NCBI GenBank assembly: GCA_017959005.1
Contig: JAGDBO010000009.1
Span: forward strand, 62,001 to 126,000
DNA length: 64,000 bases
Origin: Bacteroidales bacterium
GTDB lineage: Bacteria; Bacteroidota; Bacteroidia; Bacteroidales; UBA932
Reading direction: 5' to 3'
Below the pieces are notes generated by a model. The model made no database searches. It was not told where the DNA came from and worked only from the letters and a program-made list of their open reading frames with translations. Position 1 is the first letter of the stretch. The number at the start of each line of letters is the position of its first letter. Positions 18,335-26,478 of this stretch are shown here, in pieces. Position numbers and translations under genes: made by a program.

Positions 18335-19129
18335 ATGGAAAATAAGAGAGAAAAAGAACTGGCGGCCTTTTCCAGGCTGCTGGACGTTATGGATACGCTC
18401 CGTGAGAAGTGTCCATGGGATCATAAGCAGACAATGGAATCTCTTAGGCCTCAGACAATTGAAGAGACCTATGAACTAACAGAGGCTATCCAGAAGGGAG
18501 ACCTTCACGAGGTGAGCAAGGAGCTGGGAGATCTTCTGCTTCATATAGTCTTTTACGCTAAAATTGGAAAGGAGAAGGGGGAGTTTGATATTGCAGATGT
18601 TTGTAACCGCATCTGCGATAAGCTTATATACCGCCACCCTCACGTTTACGGAGAGGTTGCAGTTAAGGGTGCAGAGGAGGTTATAAAGAACTGGGAGCAG
18701 CTGAAAACCAAGGAGAAAGATGGAAACAAGAGCGTGCTGAGCGGAGTGCCCAACTCTCTGCCGAGTATGATTAAGGCCTACAGGATTCAGGATAAGGCGC
18801 GTGCAGTGGGGTTTGATTGGGAAAAGAGAGAGGATGTGTGGGATAAGGTATATGAGGAGTTGGGAGAACTGAGAGAGCAACTCTCTAAGGATGATAAGGT
18901 TGCTTCTGAAAAGGAGCTGGGAGATTTTATCTTCTCCGTTGTGAATGCGGCCCGTTTGTATGATCTTAATCCGGACAGCGCACTGGAGAGTACCTGCGCA
19001 AAATTCCGCAGCCGCTTTGACTATCTGGAACAGAAGACAATCAAGCAGGGGCACAGTCTCAAGGAGATGTCTTTAGAGGAGATGGATAAGATTTGGGAAG
19101 AGGCTAAATCTTTGGAAAACAATCAATAA
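18335..19129 (+). CDS. mazG: Nucleoside triphosphate pyrophosphohydrolase MazG
   Basis: This protein of about 264 residues has two MazG repeats. The first contains C-P-W-D-H-K-Q-T near residues 24-31 and E-E-T-Y-E-L-T-E-A-I near 43-52, then E-L-G-D-L-L-L-H-I-V-F. The second contains E-L-G-D-F-I-F-S-V-V-N-A-A-R. These E-x-x-E and E-x-x-D residues bind Mg2+. The enzyme hydrolyses NTPs or dNTPs to NMP and PPi and may limit misincorporation. The ATG at 18335 is preferred over the GTG at 18332. It lies between the FKBP pair and tcdA in one transcription unit. Confidence 0.92.
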   Translation: MENKREKELAAFSRLLDVMDTLREKCPWDHKQTMESLRPQTIEETYELTEAIQKGDLHEVSKELGDLLLHIVFYAKIGKEKGEFDIADVCNRICDKLIYRHPHVYGEVAVKGAEEVIKNWEQLKTKEKDGNKSVLSGVPNSLPSMIKAYRIQDKARAVGFDWEKREDVWDKVYEELGELREQLSKDDKVASEKELGDFIFSVVNAARLYDLNPDSALESTCAKFRSRFDYLEQKTIKQGHSLKEMSLEEMDKIWEEAKSLENNQ

Positions 19130-19132
19130 TAG

Positions 19133-19876
19133 ATGGATAAGAGTTGGCGGGAACGGACAATTCTCCAGGTTGGAGAGGAGGGAGCGGAACGTTTGGCCCG
19201 CTCCAGGGTTGCCGTCATAGGGCTGGGAGGCGTGGGTGCCTTTGCAGCGGAGATGATAGTAAGAGCTGGTGTTGGTGAGATAATCATCGCGGATTCAGAC
19301 GTTTACAACATCACAAATAAAAACCGCCAGTTGGGGGCTTTGGATTCCACAATAGGGAAAAAGAAGACGGATGTGATGAGTAAGAGGCTGGCGGATATCA
19401 ATAAAGAGCTTAAAATCACTGCAATAGATGAGTATCTGACGGAGGAGAATATGAGGAGCGTGCTGCCGTTTTGGGATAAAGAGGGGAAGGTTTGCGTAGA
19501 TTTTGTGGTGGACGCCATAGATACTCTCTCTCCCAAAATTGCCCTTATCTCCCTCTGTATGAGTGAGAAAATTCCACTCGTGAGTTCTATGGGGGCGGGT
19601 GCAAAGTATGACGCCACAAAGGTCCGCCTTACAGATATAAGCAAATCTTTCAACTGCCCTCTGGCCTACATGCTCCGCAAGAGGCTGCGTAAAGTGGGCA
19701 TTCACAAGGGGTTCCAGGTGGTCTTCTCTGAGGAACTGCCAATTAAGGAGGCCATTATTCCTTTTGAGGAGCAGAACAAGAAGTCCCGTACCGGTACAAT
19801 CTCCTATCTTCCTGCGGTATTCGGTTCAGTGTGCGCACAGGCAGCGGTCAAATCTATTTTGACTCTTGACCTATAA
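19133..19876 (+). CDS. tcdA: tRNA threonylcarbamoyladenosine dehydratase TcdA (ThiF/E1-like)
   Basis: This 247-residue member of the E1/ThiF superfamily carries the ATP-binding glycine loop G-L-G-G-V-G-A-F-A-A-E near residues 29-39 and the R-A-G-V-G turn. N-R-Q-L-G-A-L near 63-69 and V-D-A-I-D-T-L near 126-132 are typical of TcdA (CsdL/YgdL), which converts t6A37 of tRNA into cyclic t6A. It is the last gene of the nrnA-mazG operon and lies three bases after mazG. The next promoter overlaps its 3' end. Confidence 0.88.
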   Translation: MDKSWRERTILQVGEEGAERLARSRVAVIGLGGVGAFAAEMIVRAGVGEIIIADSDVYNITNKNRQLGALDSTIGKKKTDVMSKRLADINKELKITAIDEYLTEENMRSVLPFWDKEGKVCVDFVVDAIDTLSPKIALISLCMSEKIPLVSSMGAGAKYDATKVRLTDISKSFNCPLAYMLRKRLRKVGIHKGFQVVFSEELPIKEAIIPFEEQNKKSRTGTISYLPAVFGSVCAQAAVKSILTLDL

Positions 19877-19888
19877 ATGTTAACTTTG
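19858..19888 (+). promoter_or_regulatory. Full -33/-7 promoter of the GNAT-prfA-uvrA unit
   Basis: TTTG (19858-19861), a 19-base spacer and TAACTTTG (19881-19888) match the Bacteroides consensus exactly. The -33 part lies inside the end of tcdA. The first start codon is 20 bases downstream. Confidence 0.75.
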
Positions 19889-19907
19889 CACGCTTTGCTA
19901 ATTTTTT

Positions 19908-21038
19908 ATGCCGATTACTGTTAAAGAGGTCTCAACCTCAAAGGAGTTGCGCGCTTTCTACAAGTTCCAAAACCGCTTGTACCGTAAGTGCAAGGTCTAT
20001 GTCCCTACGTTGGACGTGGACCAGAGGAACTCTTTGACCAAAGATCCCGCTCTGAAGTATTGCAAGAGAAAACTTTTTCTGGCCTACAACGAGCAGGGCA
20101 AAGTGGTTGGCAGAGTGCAGGGTATTATTAATCCCAGATATAACGACTATTACTCCCTTAAAAGGGTAAGATTCGGATGGTTAGATTTTATTGAAGATGA
20201 AAAGGTTGCACAAGCTTTAGTTGAGGCGGTTGAGAAATGGGGCGCCTCTGAGGGTATGACGGAAATCCACGGCCCTCTGGCATACAACACAATGGGCAGG
20301 CAGGGTATGCTTGTTGAGGGTTTTGACAAGATGCCTCAGGCCAACTGCCTTTACAACTACCCTTACTACGTGGATTATATGGAGAAGATGGGGTTTGAGA
20401 AGGAGTGTGACTGGGTTCAGTTTGAGATGGATCCGCAGCAGGGACTGCCGGAAAAACTGGGCCGTATCTCCAAGTTGCTAATGGAAAAGTATGGACTGAG
20501 AGTGCTTAAACTCAAGGAAATCAGAAAGAATAAAGAACTTAAGGAGAATCTTCTGCAGCAGTTCTTTGCTCTCTATAATGATGCCTTTAAGACGGTTCAT
20601 AACTTCATCCCTTACACCGAGGATGAGCAGAAGGAGATTGCGGAGCACTACTTCCCGTTTATGAAAGACGGACTCACCTGTATGGTGGTGGACAAGGAGA
20701 ACAACCTTGTCTCCTTTGGAGTCTCAATCCCTTCTCTTTCAAGGGCTTTACAGCGTGCAAACGGAAAGCTTTTCCCTCTGGGATTGCTCTATTTACTGCT
20801 GGCTTTCAAAAAGTTCAAGGTTGTGGATCTGATGCTGATTGGCTCCGCACCCGCCTGGCAGTCAAAGGGTCTCTCCTCAATACTGCACACCGTTATGGAG
20901 GGAACTTACTATAAACTAAAACTTAAGAGTGCAATAAGCAATCCTCAACTTGAGGATAACAACGCCATAAAAGTATGGGACACTTACAATAAGGAGCCTT
21001 ATATGAGAAGGCGTTGCTGGATTCGTAAAATTCAATAA
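19908..21038 (+). CDS. GNAT-like N-acetyltransferase family protein
   Basis: This 376-residue protein is of a type widespread in Bacteroidota and annotated as GNAT-like. The N-terminal part (F-L-A-Y-N-E-Q-G-K-V-V-G-R-V-Q-G near residues 54-69) looks like the acetyl-CoA-binding beta strands, and residues 230-330 form a second similar half, so it may be a double GNAT fold. Substrate is unknown. It sits eight bases before prfA and is the first gene after a strong promoter. The pairing with release factor 1 hints at a translation- or protein-modification role, but that is only inference from position. Confidence 0.65.
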   Translation: MPITVKEVSTSKELRAFYKFQNRLYRKCKVYVPTLDVDQRNSLTKDPALKYCKRKLFLAYNEQGKVVGRVQGIINPRYNDYYSLKRVRFGWLDFIEDEKVAQALVEAVEKWGASEGMTEIHGPLAYNTMGRQGMLVEGFDKMPQANCLYNYPYYVDYMEKMGFEKECDWVQFEMDPQQGLPEKLGRISKLLMEKYGLRVLKLKEIRKNKELKENLLQQFFALYNDAFKTVHNFIPYTEDEQKEIAEHYFPFMKDGLTCMVVDKENNLVSFGVSIPSLSRALQRANGKLFPLGLLYLLLAFKKFKVVDLMLIGSAPAWQSKGLSSILHTVMEGTYYKLKLKSAISNPQLEDNNAIKVWDTYNKEPYMRRRCWIRKIQ

Positions 21039-21046
21039 GAGAGATT

Positions 21047-22132
21047 ATGGCAGACAACAATACATTACTGGAAAAGATAGCGGGTCTTAAGACCAAGCTG
21101 GAAGAGATACAGGCGCAACTCTCAGACCCTGAGGCCATGAGTGATATGAAGCGCTATGTTCAACTCAACAAAGATTACAAAGAGATTGAGCCTATTGTGA
21201 AGGCGGGCGCAAAGTACCAGAAGATGGTGACAGATTACAACGCCGCTAAAGACCTCATCGTGAATGAGAAAGATGAGGAACTGAAGGAGATGGCAAGAGA
21301 GGAGATGGTCACTTTAGAGGAGGCGCTTCCAAAGATGGAGGAGGAGATTAAACTTCTTCTGATTCCTTCAGACCCGGAGGATGGCAAGAACGCCATTATG
21401 GAGATCCGCGGCGGTACCGGCGGAGACGAGGCTGCAATCTTTGCTGGAGACCTCTTCCGTATGTACTCCAAGTACATTGAGAGAAAGGGTTGGAAACTGG
21501 AGATAACCTCGCAAGCCCCTGGAACTGCAGGCGGTTACAAGGAGATTATCTGCACCGTTTCCGGTGACGGAGTTTACGGACTTTTAAAGTATGAATCCGG
21601 AGTTCACCGCGTTCAGAGAGTTCCGCAGACTGAGACTCAGGGAAGAGTTCACACCTCCGCTGCTTCTGTAGTTGTGCTTCCGGAGGCGGGAGAGTTTGAC
21701 GTTGAACTCAATGAGAAGGATATCCGTAAAGATATTTTCTGTGCTTCCGGTCCTGGCGGACAGGGAGTTAACACCACATATTCCGCAATCCGTCTGACCC
21801 ACATTCCTACCGGAATTGTAGTTCAGTGTCAGGATGAAAGAAACCAGTTGAAGAACTACGAGAAGGCTCTTAACGAGCTGCGTACCAGACTCTACAACAT
21901 GGAGTACCAGAAGTATCTGGATAACCTTTCATCCAAGAGAAAGACTATGGTTTCCACCGGAGACCGCAGTGCAAAGATTCGTACTTACAACTATCCGCAG
22001 AGCCGTGTGACAGACCACCGCATCAACTGGTCTACCCACAATCTGCCTGTCTTTATGGACGGTGAAATTCAGGAGGTTATAGATCAGCTCCAGATTGCAG
22101 AGAACGCAGAGCGCCTTAAGGAGGCACAATAA
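21047..22132 (+). CDS. prfA: Peptide chain release factor 1
   Basis: This 361-residue class I release factor recognises UAA and UAG. The stop-codon tripeptide of RF1 (P-x-T) is seen as R-V-P-Q-T-E, and the catalytic G-G-Q lies in S-G-P-G-G-Q-G-V-N-T-T. R-V-T-D-H-R-I-N near the C-terminus confirms RF1. No programmed frameshift is present, which distinguishes it from most RF2 genes. The GGQ glutamine is the usual PrmC methylation target. It is between the GNAT-like gene and uvrA (14-base gap). Confidence 0.96.
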   Translation: MADNNTLLEKIAGLKTKLEEIQAQLSDPEAMSDMKRYVQLNKDYKEIEPIVKAGAKYQKMVTDYNAAKDLIVNEKDEELKEMAREEMVTLEEALPKMEEEIKLLLIPSDPEDGKNAIMEIRGGTGGDEAAIFAGDLFRMYSKYIERKGWKLEITSQAPGTAGGYKEIICTVSGDGVYGLLKYESGVHRVQRVPQTETQGRVHTSAASVVVLPEAGEFDVELNEKDIRKDIFCASGPGGQGVNTTYSAIRLTHIPTGIVVQCQDERNQLKNYEKALNELRTRLYNMEYQKYLDNLSSKRKTMVSTGDRSAKIRTYNYPQSRVTDHRINWSTHNLPVFMDGEIQEVIDQLQIAENAERLKEAQ

Positions 22133-22146
22133 TCACCCACTATCTG

Positions 22147-24897
22147 ATGGCAGAGAGGGAGTATATCACCATAACAGGCGCACGGGTTAACAATCTGAAA
22201 AACATCTCATTAAAGATCCCGCGCGGAAAGTTGTGCGTTGTTACCGGTGTTAGCGGAAGCGGTAAATCCTCCCTTGCCTTTGATACCCTCTATGCTGAGG
22301 GACAGAGACGTTTTGCAGAGAGTCTCTCCTCCTTTGCCCGTCAGTTTTTGGGCAGGATGAGCAAGCCTGATGTAGATAAGATTGAGGGGATTCCTCCCGC
22401 TATTGCCATTCAGCAGAAAGTCACCAGCAAGAACCCTCGCTCCACCGTTGGTACAACTACGGAAATCTATGATTATCTGAGGATTCTATTCTCCAAAATA
22501 GGACATACATACTCTCCTGTAAGCGGCCGTGAGGTAAAGAAAGAGAGTGCAGAGGATGTGATGGAGTTCATAAACACTCTGCCTAAGGGTGCAAAAGTGT
22601 ACATTCTTTCAAAGGTTCCGTACAATGAAAATGAGAGGATTGAAAAGATTCTCTCTCTTACCAAAGAGGGTCACACCCGTTTTTTTGAAGACGGCAAAGT
22701 GGTTAAGGCTGAGAAACTTGTAACGGATGAGGATGAAAAGGGCGGAGGCCATCTTACCCTTCTTATTTCCCGATTGGTAACAGGAACTGAGAGGGATGAG
22801 TCTGAACTGAGAAGTTACATTGAGGATGCCTTCAAACTTGGTGAGGGAAGAATGACCGTAGCCTGGGAAACAACAGACCTGAAGGAAAGAGCTTTCTCTC
22901 AACTTTTTGAGTGTGACGGTATTACTTTCCAGGAACCTAACGAGCAGATGTTTTCCTTCAATAGCCCTATTGGTGCCTGCCCGGTATGCGGCGGATTCGG
23001 AACAACCATAGGAATAGATGAGAAACTTGTTATTCCAAACGCATCGCTGAGCTTATATGAAGATGCTGTAGCTCCCTGGAGGGGCAAGATAATGGGCTGG
23101 TATAGAGAGCAGTTCATCTACGGTGCGGAGAAGTACGGCTTCCCGGTTCACCGTCCTTACGCCTCGCTTACCCAAAAGCAGAAGGATCTTCTTTGGAACG
23201 GCAATAAGGAGCTTAAAGGGATAAATGATTTCTTTGATTGGGTAGATACCAAAAAATATAAGATTCAGTTCAGATATATGCTTGCAAGATACTCAGGCAG
23301 AAGCACTTGCCGTGAGTGTGGCGGAAGCCGTCTGAAGCGTGAAGCGCTCTACGTTAAGGTGGGCGGAAAGAACATTATGGAGATGACCTCCATGGATGTT
23401 ACCTCTCTGCTCAAGTTCTTTAAGAAGATAAAACTCTCTGCGTATGACAAGAAGGTGGGAGAGCGTACTCTGAAGGAGATAGTTCAGCGTCTGGAATACA
23501 TTGAGGGAGTGGGGCTTGGATACCTCACCTTAGACCGTCAGAGCAATACCCTGAGCGGCGGAGAGAGCCAGAGAATCAACCTTGTAAGTTCTCTAGGCAG
23601 TTCTCTTGTAGGTTCTCTTTACATATTGGACGAGCCAAGTATAGGCCTCCATCCTAAAGATACTCAGAACCTTATAGCGGTACTAAAAAAACTGAGAGAT
23701 TTGGGCAACACCATTGTTGTGGTGGAACATGATAAGGAGATAATTAAGGCGGCAGACCATCTGATAGATATAGGTCCGCTTGCCGGAGAGGAGGGAGGAG
23801 AGATTGTCTTTGAGGGAAAGATAGGCAGCGGAAAGCTTTATAAAGAGTCACTTACGCTTGATTACCTTACCGGAAAAAGGCGTGTGTTCGAGACAAGAAA
23901 ACCAAGAGAGTGGAGTAAAAAGATAACAATTGAGGGGGCAATGGAGCACAACCTCAAGGATATCACAGTAGACTTCCCGCTCAACACTCTTACGGTAGTT
24001 GCAGGAGTTAGCGGCAGCGGTAAATCCTCTCTTGTTGGAGACATTCTATACCCTGCCTTATGCCGTCATTTTCAGATAGGTTGCCAGACAACCCCGGGTG
24101 CATTCCGTTCGCTTGGCGGAGACCTCAAATATGTAACGGGAGTGGAGTATGTAGATCAGAACCCTATGGGAAAATCTTCCCGTTCCAACCCTGTTACTTA
24201 CCTTAAGATTTATGATGATATCCGTAAACTCTTCTCTGAGCAGCCATACGCAAAGATGAACGGTTACACCAACTCCTACTTCTCATTCAACATAGACGGC
24301 GGGCGTTGTCCGGTCTGTTTGGGAGAGGGGTATGTGACTGTGCCAATGCAGTTTATGGCAGATGTGAAGATGGTGTGCGAGGAGTGCGGCGGCCACCGTT
24401 TCAAGAAGGATATACTTGAGGTCCGTTATCACGGAAAGAACATAGACCAGATTCTGGATATGAGCGTAGACTCCGCCAAGGCTTTCTTTGAATCTAAGAA
24501 AGAGCCTGCTGCAAAGAGAGTTGCACAAGGATTGGAGATTCTGCAAAGAGTTGGACTTGGATACGTTAAGTTGGGACAGAACTGCTCAACGCTCAGCGGC
24601 GGTGAGAGTCAGAGAGTTATGCTGGCTCAGTTCTTAAGCAGAGACGCATCCTCCGGCGGAAAGTTCTTCATCTTTGATGAACCTACCACGGGTCTTCACT
24701 TCAATGATGTTAAAAAGCTTCTCTATGCCTTTGACGCTCTGGTAGATGCGGGTAACACCATCCTGGTGGTTGAGCACAATACGGACGTTATCCGTGCAGC
24801 AGACTGGGTTATTGATCTGGGTCCCGGAAGCGGAGATAAGGGAGGCGAGGTTGTCTTTACCGGAACTCCAAATAACTTTACTATATTTGCTATATAA
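22147..24897 (+). CDS. uvrA: Excinuclease ABC subunit A
   Basis: This 916-residue damage-recognition ATPase of nucleotide excision repair contains two ABC modules. Each has a Walker A of G-V-S-G-S-G-K-S-S (near residues 33-41 and 619-627) and a signature L-S-G-G-E-S-Q-R. Zinc-binding cysteine pairs are C-P-V-C-G-G plus C-R-E-C-G-G in the first half and C-P-V-C-L-G-E-G plus C-E-E-C-G-G in the second. The C-terminal tail after the last strand is short. UvrB is encoded on the opposite strand at 36418-38445, so both subunits are in this window but not in one operon. Confidence 0.96.
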   Translation: MAEREYITITGARVNNLKNISLKIPRGKLCVVTGVSGSGKSSLAFDTLYAEGQRRFAESLSSFARQFLGRMSKPDVDKIEGIPPAIAIQQKVTSKNPRSTVGTTTEIYDYLRILFSKIGHTYSPVSGREVKKESAEDVMEFINTLPKGAKVYILSKVPYNENERIEKILSLTKEGHTRFFEDGKVVKAEKLVTDEDEKGGGHLTLLISRLVTGTERDESELRSYIEDAFKLGEGRMTVAWETTDLKERAFSQLFECDGITFQEPNEQMFSFNSPIGACPVCGGFGTTIGIDEKLVIPNASLSLYEDAVAPWRGKIMGWYREQFIYGAEKYGFPVHRPYASLTQKQKDLLWNGNKELKGINDFFDWVDTKKYKIQFRYMLARYSGRSTCRECGGSRLKREALYVKVGGKNIMEMTSMDVTSLLKFFKKIKLSAYDKKVGERTLKEIVQRLEYIEGVGLGYLTLDRQSNTLSGGESQRINLVSSLGSSLVGSLYILDEPSIGLHPKDTQNLIAVLKKLRDLGNTIVVVEHDKEIIKAADHLIDIGPLAGEEGGEIVFEGKIGSGKLYKESLTLDYLTGKRRVFETRKPREWSKKITIEGAMEHNLKDITVDFPLNTLTVVAGVSGSGKSSLVGDILYPALCRHFQIGCQTTPGAFRSLGGDLKYVTGVEYVDQNPMGKSSRSNPVTYLKIYDDIRKLFSEQPYAKMNGYTNSYFSFNIDGGRCPVCLGEGYVTVPMQFMADVKMVCEECGGHRFKKDILEVRYHGKNIDQILDMSVDSAKAFFESKKEPAAKRVAQGLEILQRVGLGYVKLGQNCSTLSGGESQRVMLAQFLSRDASSGGKFFIFDEPTTGLHFNDVKKLLYAFDALVDAGNTILVVEHNTDVIRAADWVIDLGPGSGDKGGEVVFTGTPNNFTIFAI

Positions 24898-24908
24898 AGC
24901 TTACCGTT

Positions 24909-25748
24909 ATGAAAAGGACCCTTATACTTCTTGCCGCTCTCTTTGTGAGCACCTTCACCTTCAGTCAGAAAGTTGTGGTTCGCGCTGCAAAAGAGGGAGA
25001 TGCAATAATCTCCATTATGACCTACAACATCCGTCACGGCAAGGGTATGGACGGCAAGGTAGACTTTGACAGAATAGCAAAGGAGATCTCCCTTGTCTCT
25101 CCGGATGTTGTTGCTCTGCAGGAGGTAGATGTCAACACCAAGAGAATAGGGGGCATCCCTTCAGACTCTGTAATTGCCGCAAAATCAGGTGGTTATAATT
25201 ATTACTTTGCCTCCGCGATGGATTTTAACGGCGGCCAATACGGCAACGCCGTCCTTTCAAAAACACCTGCCCTCTCCGTAACACCCGTCCCTTTAAAGGG
25301 AACGGAAGAGCCTCGCGTTATGCTTGTTGCAGAGTTTGAGAACTACTTCTTCTGCTCACTTCACCTCTCCCTGGATTCTCTCAGCAGAATTGAGGCCTGC
25401 AAAACTATCTGTGAGACTGCAGAAAAGATGGCAGACGGCAAACTCTTCTTCATTGCCGGAGACTTCAATACATCAGTCTCTTCCGTTGAGATGAACATAC
25501 TGCTCAACCACTTTGATATTCTCTCTCCATACCAACTTAAGACCTTCCCTTCAGACAAACCGGACCGGACTCTTGATTATGTAATGGTTTACAAAAACTC
25601 TAAGGGTAAGAGACTTGTAAGAGAGCTCAACTTCAAAAAGACCCTCTCCTCCTGGGTTCAGCCGGAGCCAATGGCATCAGACCACCGCCCGGTCTTTGTT
25701 GTAATCATCAAAGGAGACCTCCTCTACAGCGCCACTGTAAAAGAGTAA
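24909..25748 (+). CDS. Secreted endonuclease/exonuclease/phosphatase-family protein
   Basis: This 279-residue protein begins with a signal peptide (M-K-R-T-L-I-L-L-A-A-L-F-V-S, cleavage near F-S-Q). The EEP fold is shown by M-T-Y-N-I-R-H-G-K-G near residues 38-47, A-L-Q-E-V-D near 73-78, the L-H-L-S-L-D strand, A-G-D-F-N near 182-186 and S-D-H-R-P-V near 259-264. All catalytic Asn, Glu, Asp and His positions are present. Substrate could be nucleic acid, sphingolipid or an inositol phosphate; Bacteroidales carry many such secreted proteins. It is 11 bases after uvrA and may be cotranscribed. Confidence 0.82.
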   Translation: MKRTLILLAALFVSTFTFSQKVVVRAAKEGDAIISIMTYNIRHGKGMDGKVDFDRIAKEISLVSPDVVALQEVDVNTKRIGGIPSDSVIAAKSGGYNYYFASAMDFNGGQYGNAVLSKTPALSVTPVPLKGTEEPRVMLVAEFENYFFCSLHLSLDSLSRIEACKTICETAEKMADGKLFFIAGDFNTSVSSVEMNILLNHFDILSPYQLKTFPSDKPDRTLDYVMVYKNSKGKRLVRELNFKKTLSSWVQPEPMASDHRPVFVVIIKGDLLYSATVKE

Positions 25749-25997
25749 ATTGAAAAGTGCTTCGATGGCTACTTTGGCCTTAAAGGCCGCACTATGCCTT
25801 GTCCGATTGCCCTTCATAAAGGTTGAAGTTATTAAGATTTGTTAAACTTAACCCGTGGTCTGTTTTTTCGGTACCACTACAGTAGTACTGAATATATTCA
25901 TTAATACCTCTTCTTAGAGCCTCAACATCGTCTTGAGGGTTTGTAGTGGTCCCATGGTCTGTTTTCATGGGACCACTATACTCAATCACTATTATAA
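25749..25997. other. Non-core gap with hairpins and a doubtful 65-codon ORF
   Basis: This 249-base AT-rich stretch lies between convergent genes. It has a perfect 13-base hairpin at 25944-25978 and a related weaker one at 25855-25877. A minus-strand ORF at 25792-25989 encodes 65 residues in which S-G-P-M-K-T-D-H-G and S-G-T-E-K-T-D-H-G repeat, because it translates the two hairpins. I see no family match and no ribosome site that convinces me. It may be debris of an earlier RHS tip or immunity gene. Confidence 0.4.
25944..25978. repeat. Perfect 13-base inverted repeat
   Basis: TAGTGGTCCCATG (25944-25956) and CATGGGACCACTA (25966-25978) are exact reverse complements around the loop GTCTGTTTT. 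The loop plus right arm resembles 25856-25879 (TGGTCTGTTTT ... ACCACTA), so the element occurs as a diverged pair. There is no T tract after either arm, so a classical terminator is unlikely. Confidence 0.8.
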
Positions 25998-26471
25998 TTA
26001 TAAACCGTATTGTGAAATAATTGAATCAGGTGGGTGTTTTATCCTATTTTGGGGCTTAATTAAGTAACGACCAAAAAGGTTATTTGCTCTATAGATAGAG
26101 TAGTGTACATTTCTTTTTGGTACTATTTCTTCATTATTAGGAAGACCAATTCCAACAATACCAAGATTCCAAATCATAGGCACTCCAAAAATGGAATCGT
26201 GAGGAAATACTTTCTTGAGTTCAAAATTATAATAATGTCCAACTTTAATCCTTGTAGCATCCTGGTTTATAGGGGGATTATCCTTTGAACTCATTATCAA
26301 ATAAGTAGAATCTCCTTTTTCAGCGTATATGAGATATACAGATTTTTTCTCCTTTATGCGTATTACTTTGTAATGACTTTTGAGAAATACTCTAACATTA
26401 CTTCTCGTAAAAAACGAACAAGATCCTAATAAGATGATTAATAATGAAAAAACGATTGATAGACCTCTCAT
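25998..26471 (-). CDS. Small lipoprotein, candidate immunity protein of the RHS tip
   Basis: I do not recognise a family. The 157-residue product has a lipoprotein signal (I-I-L-L-G-S-C-S-F-F, lipobox cysteine at residue 18) and a soluble domain with several aromatic strands. It starts seven bases after the stop of the RHS gene on the same strand and shares its AT-rich composition, while the RHS core does not. A small, unrelated gene immediately after a polymorphic-toxin tip is the standard place for the cognate immunity gene. An envelope-anchored immunity protein would suggest a toxin met in the periplasm. That function is inference. Confidence 0.6.
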   Translation of the reverse strand: MRGLSIVFSLLIILLGSCSFFTRSNVRVFLKSHYKVIRIKEKKSVYLIYAEKGDSTYLIMSSKDNPPINQDATRIKVGHYYNFELKKVFPHDSIFGVPMIWNLGIVGIGLPNNEEIVPKRNVHYSIYRANNLFGRYLIKPQNRIKHPPDSIISQYGL

Positions 26472-26478
26472 ACTATTA

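Noticed and set aside
21047-22132. Release factor 2 with programmed frameshift
   Set aside because: The frame is uninterrupted and the RF1-type P-x-T motif is present (P-Q-T).
25771-25790. Small palindrome GGCCTTAAAGGCC as a regulatory site
   Set aside because: A 6-base arm palindrome can occur by chance and no promoter is associated.
25944-25978. Hairpin as a rho-independent terminator of the immunity gene
   Set aside because: Stem is strong, but neither strand has a T tract after it, and a related copy lies nearby, which fits a repeat element better.
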